Source: Sphingomonas colocasiae (lineage in GTDB: Bacteria; Pseudomonadota; Alphaproteobacteria; Sphingomonadales; Sphingomonadaceae). Taken from it: a stretch of 64,000 nucleotides of DNA. Position 1 is the first letter of the stretch; each line of letters begins with the position of its first letter. Positions 27,410-36,537 of the stretch are shown here, one piece after another. Made by a program: the position numbers and the translations under genes. The notes beneath the pieces were generated by a model. That model was not told the DNA's origin. It made no database searches and saw only the letters and a program-made list of their open reading frames with translations. The stretch covers positions 186,001-250,000 of the forward strand of contig NZ_JAINVV010000013.1 of the NCBI RefSeq assembly GCF_019880585.1, read 5' to 3'.

Positions 27410-28162
27410 ATGGGAACAGAGCGGGAAATGGCGACGATCGCGGTGTACAGCCTGAAGGGTGGCGTCGGTAAGACCACGCTTGCGGTCAATCTCGCCTGGT
27501 CTTCCGCGATCCAGTCCTCTCGGCGCACCCTGCTCTGGGATCTCGATCCGCAAGGGGGCGCCAGCTATCTGATCGGCGACGGCAAGGCGATGAAGGATCG
27601 CGCCCAGGCCGTCTTCGCCAAGGATGTCGAACCCGAAAAGCTGATCCGCCCCTCCACCATCGAGCGGCTGGACCTGCTGGCGGCCGATACGTCGCTGCGC
27701 GGGCTCGACCGGCTTTTCTTCACGCTCGACAAGAAGAAGCGACTGGCCAAGCTGCTCGAATCGCTGGCGAAACACTATGATCGCGTCATCCTGGATTGCC
27801 CGCCTGGCCTCACCGAAACCAGTGAGCAGGTGATGCGCGCGGCTGATATCATCCTGTCCCCCGTCATCCCCTCGCCGCTCTCGGAACGCGCGCTCGACGA
27901 GATCCTGTCCTTCCTCGATCGACAGAGCGGGCGGCACGCGCCGATCCTGCCCGTCTTCTCGATGGTCGATCGCCGCCGCGCGCTGCATCGCGCCGCGATG
28001 GAAGGACATGCCGACTGGCCGGTGATTCCGATGGCCAGCGCGGTCGAGCAGATGGCGATCCATCGCTCGGCCATCGGCGCCTTCGCCCCCTCTTCGCCCG
28101 CGGCCCAGGCCTTCGCGACATTGTGGAAAGGCATAGAGCGCCGGCTGACCAGGACGAATTGA
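27410..28162 (+). CDS. ParA-family ATPase, orphan
   Basis: 250-residue deviant Walker P-loop ATPase (K16-GGVGKTT23, with [10 protein letters not shown] and VILDCPPG as further motifs). Chromosome and plasmid ParA proteins partition DNA or position cell-pole cargo, but no parB or parS is adjacent, so this is an orphan member. GGAGG precedes the ATG at 27410. It lies between the accBC/ArsC-like genes and aat. Confidence 0.87.
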   Translation: MGTEREMATIAVYSLKGGVGKTTLAVNLAWSSAIQSSRRTLLWDLDPQGGASYLIGDGKAMKDRAQAVFAKDVEPEKLIRPSTIERLDLLAADTSLRGLDRLFFTLDKKKRLAKLLESLAKHYDRVILDCPPGLTETSEQVMRAADIILSPVIPSPLSERALDEILSFLDRQSGRHAPILPVFSMVDRRRALHRAAMEGHADWPVIPMASAVEQMAIHRSAIGAFAPSSPAAQAFATLWKGIERRLTRTN

Positions 28163-28218
28163 TCGCGCGCCCGAAGCTCGCCGTTGATTGCAGCGAAAGG
28201 CGACGCCATATTTCCATC

Positions 28219-28932
28219 GTGCAACCGCTCGATACCACCATGCTGCTGCGCGCCTATGGGTGCGGCGTGTTTCCCATGGCGGACGATCGCGCCGCCGATC
28301 GGGTCTTCTGGGTGGAGCCCAAGAAGCGCGGCGTGCTGCCGCTCGATGGCTTCCACCTGTCGCGCTCGCTGGCCAAGACGCTGAAATCCGATCGTTTCCA
28401 GGTGACCGTCAACACCGCCTTCGATCAAGTGATCGCCGCCTGCGCGGAGGAGACGGCGGATCGCCCCGGCACCTGGATCAACGCGCAGATCGAACGCGCC
28501 TGCCACGAACTCCACATGCGCGGCCATGCCCATTCGGTCGAGACCTGGCATGACGGCGTTCTGGTCGGCGGGCTTTACGGCATCACGCTGGGCCGCGCCT
28601 TTTTCGGGGAGAGCATGTTCAGCCGCATGCGCGACGCGTCCAAGGTCGCGCTCGCCCATCTCGTCGCGCGCCTGCGGGTCGGCGGCTACACCTTGCTCGA
28701 TTGCCAGTTCATCACCGACCACCTCGCATCATTGGGGGCGATCGAAATCCCGCGCGAGGATTATGTGGCGTTGCTCGACGGTGCGCTTTCCGCCGGCTCC
28801 TCGGCGGCTCCACCACCCGATTTCCGCGCGCTCGACCGGCCGGCCGCGCCCGATTCCCCGGCCGAAACGGTTTCGGTTTCCGTGCCGATATCGGGGAAGC
28901 GCATCGTGCAGGCCTTGGCCCAGACATCGTAG
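28219..28932 (+). CDS. aat: Leucyl/phenylalanyl-tRNA-protein transferase
   Basis: About 237 residues. Aat adds Leu or Phe to the N-terminus of proteins with Arg or Lys, marking them for the ClpAPS N-degron pathway. Motifs: [15 protein letters not shown] near the start, [57 protein letters not shown] and [14 protein letters not shown]. No ATG precedes the conserved region, so a GTG at 28219 or a TTG at 28159 must serve. The C-terminal 45 or so residues are longer than usual and overlap the convergent DUF2155 gene by 172 bases. Confidence 0.92.
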   Translation: MQPLDTTMLLRAYGCGVFPMADDRAADRVFWVEPKKRGVLPLDGFHLSRSLAKTLKSDRFQVTVNTAFDQVIAACAEETADRPGTWINAQIERACHELHMRGHAHSVETWHDGVLVGGLYGITLGRAFFGESMFSRMRDASKVALAHLVARLRVGGYTLLDCQFITDHLASLGAIEIPREDYVALLDGALSAGSSAAPPPDFRALDRPAAPDSPAETVSVSVPISGKRIVQALAQTS

Positions 28933-29408
28933 ACCGGATGCTCGACCATGTTGAGCGACGGCGATTCCTTGTAGAGCCAGCCTGAAAAGGCACGACGCCA
29001 TTTATCGTCGGCGCCGCGCACGTCGAGCTGGACGAAGGCGCCCGTCAATTGCTCGGGCTCCCAGGGCGCGGTCTGTTCGCAGGCGCGCAGCCGCACGATC
29101 ACATCACCAACCCGCAATGCCTGACCGGGCTTCATGCGCAGATCGCGCGACAGGCCATTGCGCTTGTTGAGCAGGCCGATCACCGCCTCGCGCTCGGCCA
29201 TGGGCGTCGTTCCACGCGAAGGCGGCGGGGCCGCCGGCGCGGTGTTCGCCCGCGCTGGTGCTGCGGGCGCATCGGCCGAACTTGCGGCATTCGACGCTTC
29301 GCTGCCGGTGGCGGCGGGCTCCGCCTGATTCTGCAATGCCATCGCCGCGCCCCAGCCGGCCAGGATCAACCCGGCGACGCCCAGACCGGCGACGAGCCGA
29401 CGATTCAT
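28761..29408 (-). CDS. DUF2155 domain-containing secreted protein
   Basis: 215-residue exported protein with a signal anchor ([23 protein letters not shown]), a long Ala/Pro-rich linker and a DUF2155 domain (about 75-175: [40 protein letters not shown]). The family is nearly restricted to alphaproteobacteria and found beside NDUFA12 as here. The ATG at 29408 overlaps the NDUFA12 stop (ATGA). The last 57 codons lie antisense to the 3' end of aat, giving a serine/glycine-rich tail that may not be conserved. Confidence 0.85.
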   Translation of the reverse strand: MNRRLVAGLGVAGLILAGWGAAMALQNQAEPAATGSEASNAASSADAPAAPARANTAPAAPPPSRGTTPMAEREAVIGLLNKRNGLSRDLRMKPGQALRVGDVIVRLRACEQTAPWEPEQLTGAFVQLDVRGADDKWRRAFSGWLYKESPSLNMVEHPVYDVWAKACTMRFPDIGTETETVSAGESGAAGRSSARKSGGGAAEEPAESAPSSNAT

Positions 29409-29800
29409 GCGTCGGGCGCCCATGCCTCATAATCCCCGGTGGCCTGCGCGCGACGGCCGCCGGCCTCGAGCGCGCCGGCCGGGCGATAGGCGCTTCCGGT
29501 TCCGGTCAGATTCGGAGTCGCCTCGCGCTGCCAGGGCCGCGGGCTCGGCAGCGCTTCGGATGGGACGGCATCGAGCGTGCCGTGCAGCCAGCCATGCCAT
29601 TCGGGCGGCACGCGGCTCGCATCGTTCGCGCCCTTGTAGATCACCCAGCGGCGTTTACGGCCATTTTCAGCCTTTTTCGCCTCGTAATAGATATTGCCCA
29701 GCGCATCCTCGCCGACGCGCTCGCCGCCGAAGATGGTGCCCATCGCGGTGCCGAAGGTCGCGCCTTCCCACCAGGTGAAGATGTTCTTGAAGATGCCCAT
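29405..29800 (-). CDS. NADH:ubiquinone oxidoreductase 17.2-kDa (NDUFA12-type) subunit
   Basis: 131-residue homologue of complex I accessory subunit NDUFA12 (B17.2) found in alphaproteobacteria and mitochondria. It has the aromatic start MGIFKNIFTWWEGATFGT, GEDALGNIYYEA and the tail with PPEWHGWLH followed by a Pro/Tyr rich C-terminus. It is far from the nuo operon, as is usual. It is upstream of DUF2155 on the same transcript. Confidence 0.92.
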   Translation of the reverse strand: MGIFKNIFTWWEGATFGTAMGTIFGGERVGEDALGNIYYEAKKAENGRKRRWVIYKGANDASRVPPEWHGWLHGTLDAVPSEALPSPRPWQREATPNLTGTGSAYRPAGALEAGGRRAQATGDYEAWAPDA

Positions 29801-29858
29801 TGCGCGTTCCCGTTACCCGATGGCGCGGCCGGAGAAAACCGTTTTGCGTCGCGCGCGA

Positions 29859-30359
29859 CTATTTCGCCGCCGGCCCGTCCGGCCAGCTCACCTGATCGCC
29901 CTCCGCAATGCCGAGCGCGGCGGCGCGCCCGCCGGCGATTTCGAGCACGGCGATCACCGGTTCGCCCGATTCGACCTGATCGAGCGATTCCGGCACCGTC
30001 TCTTCCGCGATCCGCGCGATACTGCCATCCTGGCGGATGAAAATCATGTCGAGCGACATCACCGTGTTCTTCATCCAGAAAGAGCGCGGCTCGGGCTGCG
30101 CGGACGGAAACAGCATCCCGCCATCGGCCGGCAGCGAGGTGCGATACATCAGCCCGCGCTGCTGCTCCACTTCGGTGCGCGCCATTTCGACGCGAAACTT
30201 GTGAACGCCCGTTGCCGCGTGAATCGAGAGCGGAACGCGCTCCACCGCGGTCTCGCTCCCCGATCCCGTCGGCTCTTCCGTTCCCGCGCCGCCTTTTCCC
30301 TGGCAGCCGTACAGGGCAACTGCGGCCGCGAGGGCCACCATCAGCATTAGCGGCCGCAT
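29859..30359 (-). CDS. DUF192 lipoprotein
   Basis: 166-residue exported protein. The N-terminal MRPLMLMVALAAAVALYGC is a signal peptide with a lipobox-like end at C19. The DUF192 fold follows from about 45 (FRVEMARTEVEQQRGLMYRTSL, FWMKNTVMSLDMIFIRQDG, VIAVLEIAGGRAAALGIAEGDQV). Function unknown; DUF192 genes often accompany cold-shock genes in alphaproteobacteria, as here (2 bases from the upstream gene). Confidence 0.87.
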   Translation of the reverse strand: MRPLMLMVALAAAVALYGCQGKGGAGTEEPTGSGSETAVERVPLSIHAATGVHKFRVEMARTEVEQQRGLMYRTSLPADGGMLFPSAQPEPRSFWMKNTVMSLDMIFIRQDGSIARIAEETVPESLDQVESGEPVIAVLEIAGGRAAALGIAEGDQVSWPDGPAAK

Positions 30360-30361
30360 GA

Positions 30362-30943
30362 CTATTCGATCGGCTCGACCAGAACGGCCAGCAGCCCCTT
30401 GTTGCCGCTGACGCAACGCGCACGGAGCGGCTGGCCCGGTTCGACTTCCGCCAGGCCGGCGCGGCGCAGCGTTTCCATATGGACGAAGATATCGGTCTCT
30501 CCGTCCGCGCGCAGCAGGAAGCCATAACCCTTCACGCGGTTGAACCATTTGACCTGAACCGGCTCGAACGGCCCCGCCTGATCGATCATGTCGGCCGGAT
30601 CGACGCGGTCACGCCGCTCCGGCGTCATGCGTTCGGGATCGGGAACGATCGCCGTATCCAGATCGAAGGACAGGATCTCGCGCGCCTGCAGGCCGCGATT
30701 GCGGCGCACCGCCAGGCAGCTCACCCGCGTGCCTTCGGGCAGGCTGCGCCGCCCGTGATCCCGCAATACCGAAAAGTGGATCAGCACGTCGCCCGCGCCG
30801 TCATCCGACACCATGAAGCCGAAGCCCCGCGTCGAATCGAACCATTTCATCGTGCCGTCATGTTTTTCCAGCACTTCGGTTGCGACAATGCTCCCCCCGA
30901 TCTCCTCGATCGGCGGGTCCGCGCCTTGCGCGTTACTGTGCAT
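30362..30943 (-). CDS. Tandem cold-shock-domain protein
   Basis: About 193-residue nucleic-acid-binding protein with two cold-shock domains. The first (about 30-95) shows [17 protein letters not shown]; the second (about 128-193) [27 protein letters not shown]. The RNP-1 motifs (GFGFM, GYGFL) and the F-V/I-H RNP-2 motif are present in each. Single-domain CspA proteins are about 70 residues, so this is a duplication with a linker. The ATG at 30943 is a probable start; an earlier one at 31009 adds residues without domain support. Confidence 0.9.
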   Translation of the reverse strand: MHSNAQGADPPIEEIGGSIVATEVLEKHDGTMKWFDSTRGFGFMVSDDGAGDVLIHFSVLRDHGRRSLPEGTRVSCLAVRRNRGLQAREILSFDLDTAIVPDPERMTPERRDRVDPADMIDQAGPFEPVQVKWFNRVKGYGFLLRADGETDIFVHMETLRRAGLAEVEPGQPLRARCVSGNKGLLAVLVEPIE

Positions 30944-31048
30944 AGCTCCGGACTCTTGCACGCGAGCCCATCTCCCCCAAGAATGAGTCTCCAACCCATG
31001 GCGTAACACAATTCCGTTCGTTTCCGAAACCGGGGAAGCACAATTGTT

Positions 31049-31588
31049 TCAATTCGGGGCTTCGGGGACTTCGCCAGGCTCTGAATCGACGAGAATCCTT
31101 GCGATTTCAAACGTGTGCCCGGCCCTCATCAATGCGGCCAGCGCCTTGTCGCGCGCAGGGCCGGGCTCCGGCGAATCGGCGGCGAAGGGGCCGATCCGCC
31201 GCCGCCGTGCGAAGGCGAGCGCCGCATCCCACGCCGCCGCGCCGGCCGCTTCGCCAGCGGCCTGCCCGTCCGCCTCGTCGATGCCCGCCATTCTCAGCGC
31301 ATCCGCGATGCGGCGCGGCCCATAGCCCCTGCGCGCCAGCCCGGCGGCGCGGGTCTCGGCAAAGGCGCGATCGTCGACATAGCCGAGCGCCGCCATCCGC
31401 TCGACGATCGCCTCGACCGGCGGGGCATCATCGCCCTGCCAGCCCCGCTCACGGAGCTTGCGCGTCAGATAGGATCGCAGTTTCCCGCGGGTCGTGGCGT
31501 ATCGCGCGACATGATTGAGCCCGAGCTGTCGCAGCATTTCAGCATCAAGCGGCTTTGGGGCTCTGCGCTTCTCTTTGGTCACCGCCAT
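31049..31588 (-). CDS. recX: RecX family regulatory protein
   Basis: 179-residue RecX-type inhibitor of RecA filaments, all-helical with three-helix repeats. Visible parts are ARYATTRGKLRSYLTRKLRERGW, then VEAIVERMAALGYVDDRAFAETRAAGLARRGYGPRRI, the defining segment. The ATG at 31588 (MAVTKEKRR) is selected. recA is not in the window. It is divergent from the acyl-AMP ligase. Confidence 0.9.
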   Translation of the reverse strand: MAVTKEKRRAPKPLDAEMLRQLGLNHVARYATTRGKLRSYLTRKLRERGWQGDDAPPVEAIVERMAALGYVDDRAFAETRAAGLARRGYGPRRIADALRMAGIDEADGQAAGEAAGAAAWDAALAFARRRRIGPFAADSPEPGPARDKALAALMRAGHTFEIARILVDSEPGEVPEAPN

Positions 31589-31765
31589 GTTTATGCCACA
31601 GTCGAGCCGGATTTTGAACGCGTCCACTGCGCTAAGAAAGCAGGTTCATGGTGGGGAAATCCTGTGCGGACGGCGCGAGCAATGCGCGCGATGCCGGGAA
31701 GAATGAGAGCAAGGAAGATGCTGGAGCTCGCAGAACCCAAGATTTCCGCTGTTAAGGTCGCAGGA

Positions 31766-33490
31766 ATGAATATGCTTGAGCCGACGCCGATCGAGGACAA
31801 TCTCGCGCGCCGCTATTCCGATTTCGAAACTCTGGGCGAAGCGCTCGACTATGCCGCCCAGGGCGTACGCGGACTCAATTTCCACGACGCCCGCGGTGCG
31901 CTGGTGCGTCCCTATCGCTTTTCCGAACTGCGACGCGATGCGCTCGACTGCGCCTATCGCCTGATCGCGCACGGCGTGAAACCGGAAGATCGCATCGCCC
32001 TGGTCGCCGAAACCGGCGCCGAATTCGCGGCGCTGTTCTTCGGCACCATCTATGCCGGCGCATGGCCGGTGCCGCTGCCGCTGCCGACATCGTTCGGCGG
32101 CCGCGACTCCTATGTCGACCAGCTCAGCGTCCAGCTCCGCAGCGCCGATGCGAAGATGCTGCTCTATCCCGCGGAACTGGCGGGCATGGCCGGCGACGCC
32201 GCCACCGCATGCGAGGTCGAGGGCGTGGACTGGGAGAGCTTCGGCGCCGCCGCGGCCGAACCCGTCACGCTCCCGCAGGCGAGCGAGGGCGATATCGCCT
32301 ATCTCCAATATTCCAGCGGATCGACGCGCTTCCCGCATGGCGTCGCGATCACGCATCGCGCCCTGCTCGACAATCTGGCCGCGCATTCGCACGGCATGGA
32401 ACTGCAGGACAGCGATCGCTGCATCTCGTGGCTGCCCTGGTATCACGACATGGGGCTGGTGGGCTGCTTCCTGTCGCCCATCGCCAACCAGGTTTCGACC
32501 GATTATCTGAAGACCGAGGATTTCGCGCGCCGCCCGCTCGCCTGGCTCGACCTGATCAGCCGCAATCCCGGCACGTCGATGAGCTATTCGCCGACCTTCG
32601 GCTATGACATCTGCGCGCGCCGCATCTCCAGCCAGACCAATACAGACCGGTTCGATCTGTCGCGCTGGCGGATCGCCGGCAATGGCGCCGACATGATCCG
32701 CCCGGACGTGATGCAGAGCTTCGTCGACGCATTCGCGAGCGCCGGCTTCAAGGCATCCGCCTTCGTGCCGAGCTATGGCCTCGCCGAAGCGACGCTCGCG
32801 GTCTCGATCATGCCGCCGGGCGAAGGCATCGTCGTCGAGCTGGTCGAGGAGACCGAGCTTTCGGGCGCCATGGGCAACAGCGATCGCCCGCAGCGCTACC
32901 GCGCCGTCGTCAATTGCGGGAAGCCGTGCCGCGACATGGAGGTGCAGATCCGCGAGGAAGACGGCACACCGCTTCCCGATCGCGCGATCGGGAAGGTGTG
33001 GTGCCGTGGATCGTCGGTGATGGTCGGCTATTTCCGCGATCAGGAAGCCACCGATGCCTGCCTGAAGGACGGTTGGCTCGATACAGGCGACATGGGCTAT
33101 ATGTCGAACGGCTATGTCTATATCGTCGGCCGGGCGAAGGACATGATCATCATCAACGGCAAGAACCACTGGCCGCAGGACATCGAATGGGCCGTGGAGC
33201 AGCTTCCCGGGTTCAAGTCCGGCGACATCGCCGCCTTCGCGATCACCACGCCGGGCGGCGAGGAAACCCCGGCGGTGCTCGTCCAGTGCCGCACCTCCGA
33301 CAATGCCGAGCGCGCGCGCCTGCGCGACGAGATCCGCGACAAGGTCCGCTCGATCACGGGCATGAACTGCGTCGTCGAACTCGTGCCGCCCCGCACCTTG
33401 CCCCGCACCAGCTCGGGCAAGCTCAGCCGCGCAAAGGCGCGCAACCTCTATCTTTCCGGCGAGATCCAGCCGCTCGACATCGCTGCCTGA
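31766..33490 (+). CDS. Fatty acyl-AMP ligase (FAAL-type)
   Basis: 574-residue adenylate-forming enzyme that activates fatty acids to acyl-AMP for loading onto an acyl carrier protein, instead of making the CoA thioester. The AMP-binding loop is YSSGSTRFPHGVAITH (about 180-195), an unusual form of the usual TSGSTGxPKG box with Gly to Arg and Lys to His changes. The domain order is ANL N-terminal domain, hinge DTGDMGYMSNGYVYIVGRAKDMIIINGKNHWPQDIE and small C-terminal domain with SGKLSR. The ATG at 31766 has AAGG upstream (31718 is an alternative). There is no PKS or ACP gene nearby. Confidence 0.88.
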   Translation: MNMLEPTPIEDNLARRYSDFETLGEALDYAAQGVRGLNFHDARGALVRPYRFSELRRDALDCAYRLIAHGVKPEDRIALVAETGAEFAALFFGTIYAGAWPVPLPLPTSFGGRDSYVDQLSVQLRSADAKMLLYPAELAGMAGDAATACEVEGVDWESFGAAAAEPVTLPQASEGDIAYLQYSSGSTRFPHGVAITHRALLDNLAAHSHGMELQDSDRCISWLPWYHDMGLVGCFLSPIANQVSTDYLKTEDFARRPLAWLDLISRNPGTSMSYSPTFGYDICARRISSQTNTDRFDLSRWRIAGNGADMIRPDVMQSFVDAFASAGFKASAFVPSYGLAEATLAVSIMPPGEGIVVELVEETELSGAMGNSDRPQRYRAVVNCGKPCRDMEVQIREEDGTPLPDRAIGKVWCRGSSVMVGYFRDQEATDACLKDGWLDTGDMGYMSNGYVYIVGRAKDMIIINGKNHWPQDIEWAVEQLPGFKSGDIAAFAITTPGGEETPAVLVQCRTSDNAERARLRDEIRDKVRSITGMNCVVELVPPRTLPRTSSGKLSRAKARNLYLSGEIQPLDIAA

Positions 33491-33576
33491 GCGCCGACCG
33501 CGCAAAAAGGGGACGGCAGGCGTTTTTTTGGCATTTCTCAACCGATCGCTAACCAGTTGCCGGTTAACCGTTCCAG

Positions 33577-35928
33577 GTGGACCAGAATACGCAGATCGAT
33601 GAGACGGCGCCGCGCATCGGCTGGGCGGCAGCGCTAGGCCTGACCGAGGACAAGGGCCTGGACTGGGGCGCGATTCGCGCCGCCCAGCTCAACGCGCTCT
33701 ACAAATGTGCGCTGGTCCGCTTCCTTGCCGTGCTCGGCGGCGCGACGCTGATCTGCGTGGCGCATGCCACGGTGGTCCAACCGTTGATCCTCTACGGCTG
33801 GGGCTTCGCCATCGTCGCGCTCGGCCTGCACATCGCCTCGCGCAAATGGCGCGTGCGCGACTGGGAAATGCGAAGCGCGACCCGCACCGAACTGCATCGC
33901 GAAACGATCGCCCTGTTCGCGTCCGGCGTGCTTTGGGCCGTGCCGCCGCTGTTTTTCGTGAAGGGCGGGATCAACGAGATTCTCGTCATATGGTCGGTGC
34001 TCAGCAGCCTGGCCGCGGCTGCGGCGCTGGTGCTGACGGTGGCGCCGCTGGGAACGATGCTGTTCATCGCCGTGCTCGGCGCCGCGCTCAGCGCGATGGC
34101 GTTCAATCTGGGCCTGACGATGCTCGCCAGCGCGAACATCGTGTTCACGATGATGCTGGCCGGAATGGCGTTTCTGAGCGGCAAGCGCTTCATCGATTCG
34201 ATGGTGTCGGACCAGGCGCTCACCGAAAAGAAGGAAGTCGTCAGCCTGTTGCTGCGCGAGTTCGAGGATACCGGCGCGGACTGGCTGTGGCAGACCGATG
34301 CCGCGCGCTGCCTCACCCATGTCTCTCCACGCTTCGCATCGGCATTGGGCGTCGAGCTTGCCGAGCTGGAGGGCAAGCAGCTGCTGCGCATCTTGGCCGG
34401 CGAAAGCTGGGAAGCGGGCAATTTCGCCTCGGGCCTGCGCGAACTGGCGGAGAAGCTGAAGCGGCGCGAAAGCTTCGCCGACCTCATCCTGCCCGTGAAG
34501 ATCGCGGGCGCCACGCGCTGGTGGGAATTGTCCGCCTCGCCGCGTTTCGACGATCGCGGCGCGTTCCTGGGGTTCCGGGGCGTCGGCTCGGACGTCACCG
34601 CGCAGCGCGATTCGGCCGACAAGATCAACCGCCTGGCGCGCTACGACACGCTGACCGGCCTGCCCAACCGCATGATGATCAACGAGACGCTGGCGCGCGC
34701 GATGCAGCATGCCGAACAATGGCGCAGCCAGTGCGGTTTCATGATGATCGATCTGGATCGCTTCAAGGCGGTCAACGATACGCTCGGCCATCCGATCGGC
34801 GACCGGTTGCTGAGCCGCGTCGCCGAACGGCTGCGGCAATTGATGACCGAGAACGAACTGTGCGGCCGCCTGGGCGGCGACGAGTTCGCGGTGGTGTTGC
34901 TCGACGTACGCGACCAGAGCCGGGTCGACGCGCTTGCCCATGCCGTCATCGAGGCGCTGACACGGCCCTATGAAGTGGACCAGCACACGCTCTATATCGG
35001 CGCGAGCGTCGGCAGCGCGATCGGCCCGCGCGACGGGCGCACCGCGGAAATGCTGATCCGCAGCGCCGATCTCGCGCTCTACCGGTCCAAGGATGCCGGC
35101 GGCGGCAAGCATAATTGCTACGAACCGCAGCTCCATGCCAATGCCGAGGAACGCCGCACGCTCGAGATCGCGCTGCGCAGCGCGCTCGAAAAGGGCGAAT
35201 TCCACCTCGTCTATCAGCCCGTCGTTTCCGCCGATGATTCGGCGATCGAGGGATTCGAGACGCTGCTGCGCTGGACGCATCCCGAAATGGGCGTGATCCC
35301 GCCCTACAAGTTCATCACCGTGGCCGAGGATGCGCGCCTGATCGCCCCCATCGGCGAATGGGTGTTGCGCACCGCGTGCGAGGAAGCGGTCAATTGGCCG
35401 TCCACCGTGCGCGTCGCGGTCAACGTCTCGGCCGAACAGCTCAGCGATCCCAATTTCGTGACCGCCGTGATCTCCGCCCTGTCGCACAGCGGCCTGCCGC
35501 CGCACCGGCTGGAGCTGGAAGTAACCGAAAGCGTGTTCCTGCGCGAAGGGACCGGGGCGATCGCGATTCTCGATCAGATACTCGGCCTGGGCGTCCGGCT
35601 GGCGCTCGACGATTTCGGCACCGGCTATTCCTCGCTCGGCTATCTCCGCAAGACGCAGTTCTCGACGATCAAGATCGATCGCAGCTTCGTCCAGGGCGCC
35701 GCCAAGAAGAGCGCGGAGAGCCTGGCGATCATCCGCGCGGTCGTCGCCATGGCGGACAGCCTGGGCATGACCACCACCGCCGAGGGCGCCGAAACCGAGG
35801 AAGAGTTCGAGATGATCCGCGAACTCGGCTGCACCAAGGTGCAGGGCTATCTGTTCGGCAAGCCGATGGTGGCGGAGGAAGCCCGCAAGCTGATGGTGCG
35901 CGCCCAGCAGCGCCGCGCCGCCGCCTGA
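33577..35928 (+). CDS. GGDEF-EAL bifunctional cyclic di-GMP protein
   Basis: 783-residue membrane protein. N-terminal membrane segments (about 40-205) are followed by a PAS-type domain (about 225-345), GGDEF (RLGGDEFAVVL, near 430) and EAL domains from about 540. The GGDEF catalytic loop is intact. The EAL metal motif reads ETL (GFETLLRW, about 558), but the downstream acidic motif (DDFGTGYSSL, about 678) and IKIDRSFV are intact, so phosphodiesterase activity is possible. The start is GTG at 33577. Confidence 0.9.
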   Translation: MDQNTQIDETAPRIGWAAALGLTEDKGLDWGAIRAAQLNALYKCALVRFLAVLGGATLICVAHATVVQPLILYGWGFAIVALGLHIASRKWRVRDWEMRSATRTELHRETIALFASGVLWAVPPLFFVKGGINEILVIWSVLSSLAAAAALVLTVAPLGTMLFIAVLGAALSAMAFNLGLTMLASANIVFTMMLAGMAFLSGKRFIDSMVSDQALTEKKEVVSLLLREFEDTGADWLWQTDAARCLTHVSPRFASALGVELAELEGKQLLRILAGESWEAGNFASGLRELAEKLKRRESFADLILPVKIAGATRWWELSASPRFDDRGAFLGFRGVGSDVTAQRDSADKINRLARYDTLTGLPNRMMINETLARAMQHAEQWRSQCGFMMIDLDRFKAVNDTLGHPIGDRLLSRVAERLRQLMTENELCGRLGGDEFAVVLLDVRDQSRVDALAHAVIEALTRPYEVDQHTLYIGASVGSAIGPRDGRTAEMLIRSADLALYRSKDAGGGKHNCYEPQLHANAEERRTLEIALRSALEKGEFHLVYQPVVSADDSAIEGFETLLRWTHPEMGVIPPYKFITVAEDARLIAPIGEWVLRTACEEAVNWPSTVRVAVNVSAEQLSDPNFVTAVISALSHSGLPPHRLELEVTESVFLREGTGAIAILDQILGLGVRLALDDFGTGYSSLGYLRKTQFSTIKIDRSFVQGAAKKSAESLAIIRAVVAMADSLGMTTTAEGAETEEEFEMIRELGCTKVQGYLFGKPMVAEEARKLMVRAQQRRAAA

Positions 35929-35998
35929 TCTACATATGCGCGATCTCGAAGATGCTGACGCACGCTCGATCGTTTCGCTCAAGCGCCGCGCGGGCTGA

Positions 35999-36037
35999 TG
36001 CCAAGTCTCGATGAGGTGCGCTCATGGAGACTTGGCA
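35999..36037. terminator. Strong hairpin after the GGDEF-EAL gene
   Basis: Eleven-base perfect arms (TGCCAAGTCTC and GAGACTTGGCA) are continued after one mismatch by ATGAG/CTCAT around the loop GTGCG. It lies 71 bases past the stop and ahead of the tRNA promoter; there is no T-run. Confidence 0.5.
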
Positions 36038-36056
36038 AGACAGGTGCTTCCAGCCC

Positions 36057-36085
36057 TTGCGTCCGCCCCTGTCCCTCGCTATGTC
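36057..36085 (+). promoter_or_regulatory. Candidate tRNA-Trp promoter
   Basis: TTGCGT (36057-36062) and TATGTC (36080-36085) with a 17-base spacer lie 19 bases before the tRNA 5' end, the spacing expected for a tRNA gene. By eye only. Confidence 0.4.
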
Positions 36086-36103
36086 GCCCGTCTTCCCGGT
36101 CCT

Positions 36104-36179
36104 AGGGGTATAGCTCAGCTGGTAGAGCATCGGTCTCCAAAACCGAGGGTCGTGGGTTCGAGTCCCTCTGCCCCTGCCA
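36104..36179 (+). tRNA. tRNA-Trp (CCA)
   Basis: 76-base tRNA with an encoded 3' CCA. The acceptor stem AGGGGTA/TGCCCCT closes with one G-T pair, the D loop contains CAGCTGGTA, the anticodon loop is CTCCAAA (anticodon CCA, Trp) and the T arm contains GGGTTCGAGTCCC. Its place directly before secE-nusG is the classic bacterial arrangement. Confidence 0.97.
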
Positions 36180-36317
36180 CGCTTGCCACGGTTGGCGGCG
36201 CGGTATAATGACCCGGGATGCGACAGAGAGGTCACGGGGCGCTCCGGTCGAAAGACACGGAAGTCGTCTGGTGACCATTTGTCGTTGGTATTGATGAATT
36301 TTTCGAAGGCTCGAACA

Positions 36318-36515
36318 GTGGCGAAGGTCAATCCCGGCGAATTCATCCGGCAGGTGCGGGCAGAGACGGCGAAGGTCGTCTGGCCGACCGGCAAGGAAAC
36401 CGTGATGACCGCGGTCATGGTGCTCATCATGACGACGATCCTCGCGCTCTTCTTCTTCGGGATCGATTCGGCGTTCAGCGCCATCGTCCGCGCATTGCTC
36501 GGCCTGATCGGCTGA
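36318..36515 (+). CDS. secE: Preprotein translocase subunit SecE
   Basis: 65-residue single-span SecE, which clamps SecY in the Sec translocon. It contains the conserved amphipathic stretch GEFIRQVRAETAKVVWPTGKETVMTAVMV and one transmembrane helix (about 35-58). The GTG at 36318 with GAAGG upstream fits known SecE starts; an in-frame ATG at 36294 would add eight residues. nusG follows after 22 bases. Confidence 0.94.
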   Translation: MAKVNPGEFIRQVRAETAKVVWPTGKETVMTAVMVLIMTTILALFFFGIDSAFSAIVRALLGLIG

Positions 36516-36537
36516 GCCGGAGCTAATAGGGAAACGC

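Noticed and set aside
27410-28162. A complete parAB partition locus
   Set aside because: Only the ParA-like ATPase is present; there is no ParB gene and no parS-like repeat beside it.
31115-31765. In-frame upstream extension of the acyl-AMP ligase
   Set aside because: It runs opposite recX and has no domain; the start near 31766 has a ribosome-binding site.
33634-35982. A 782-codon minus-strand frame opposite the GGDEF-EAL gene
   Set aside because: It is Arg/Ala/Gln/His-rich without a domain; the plus-strand product has intact GGDEF and EAL motifs.
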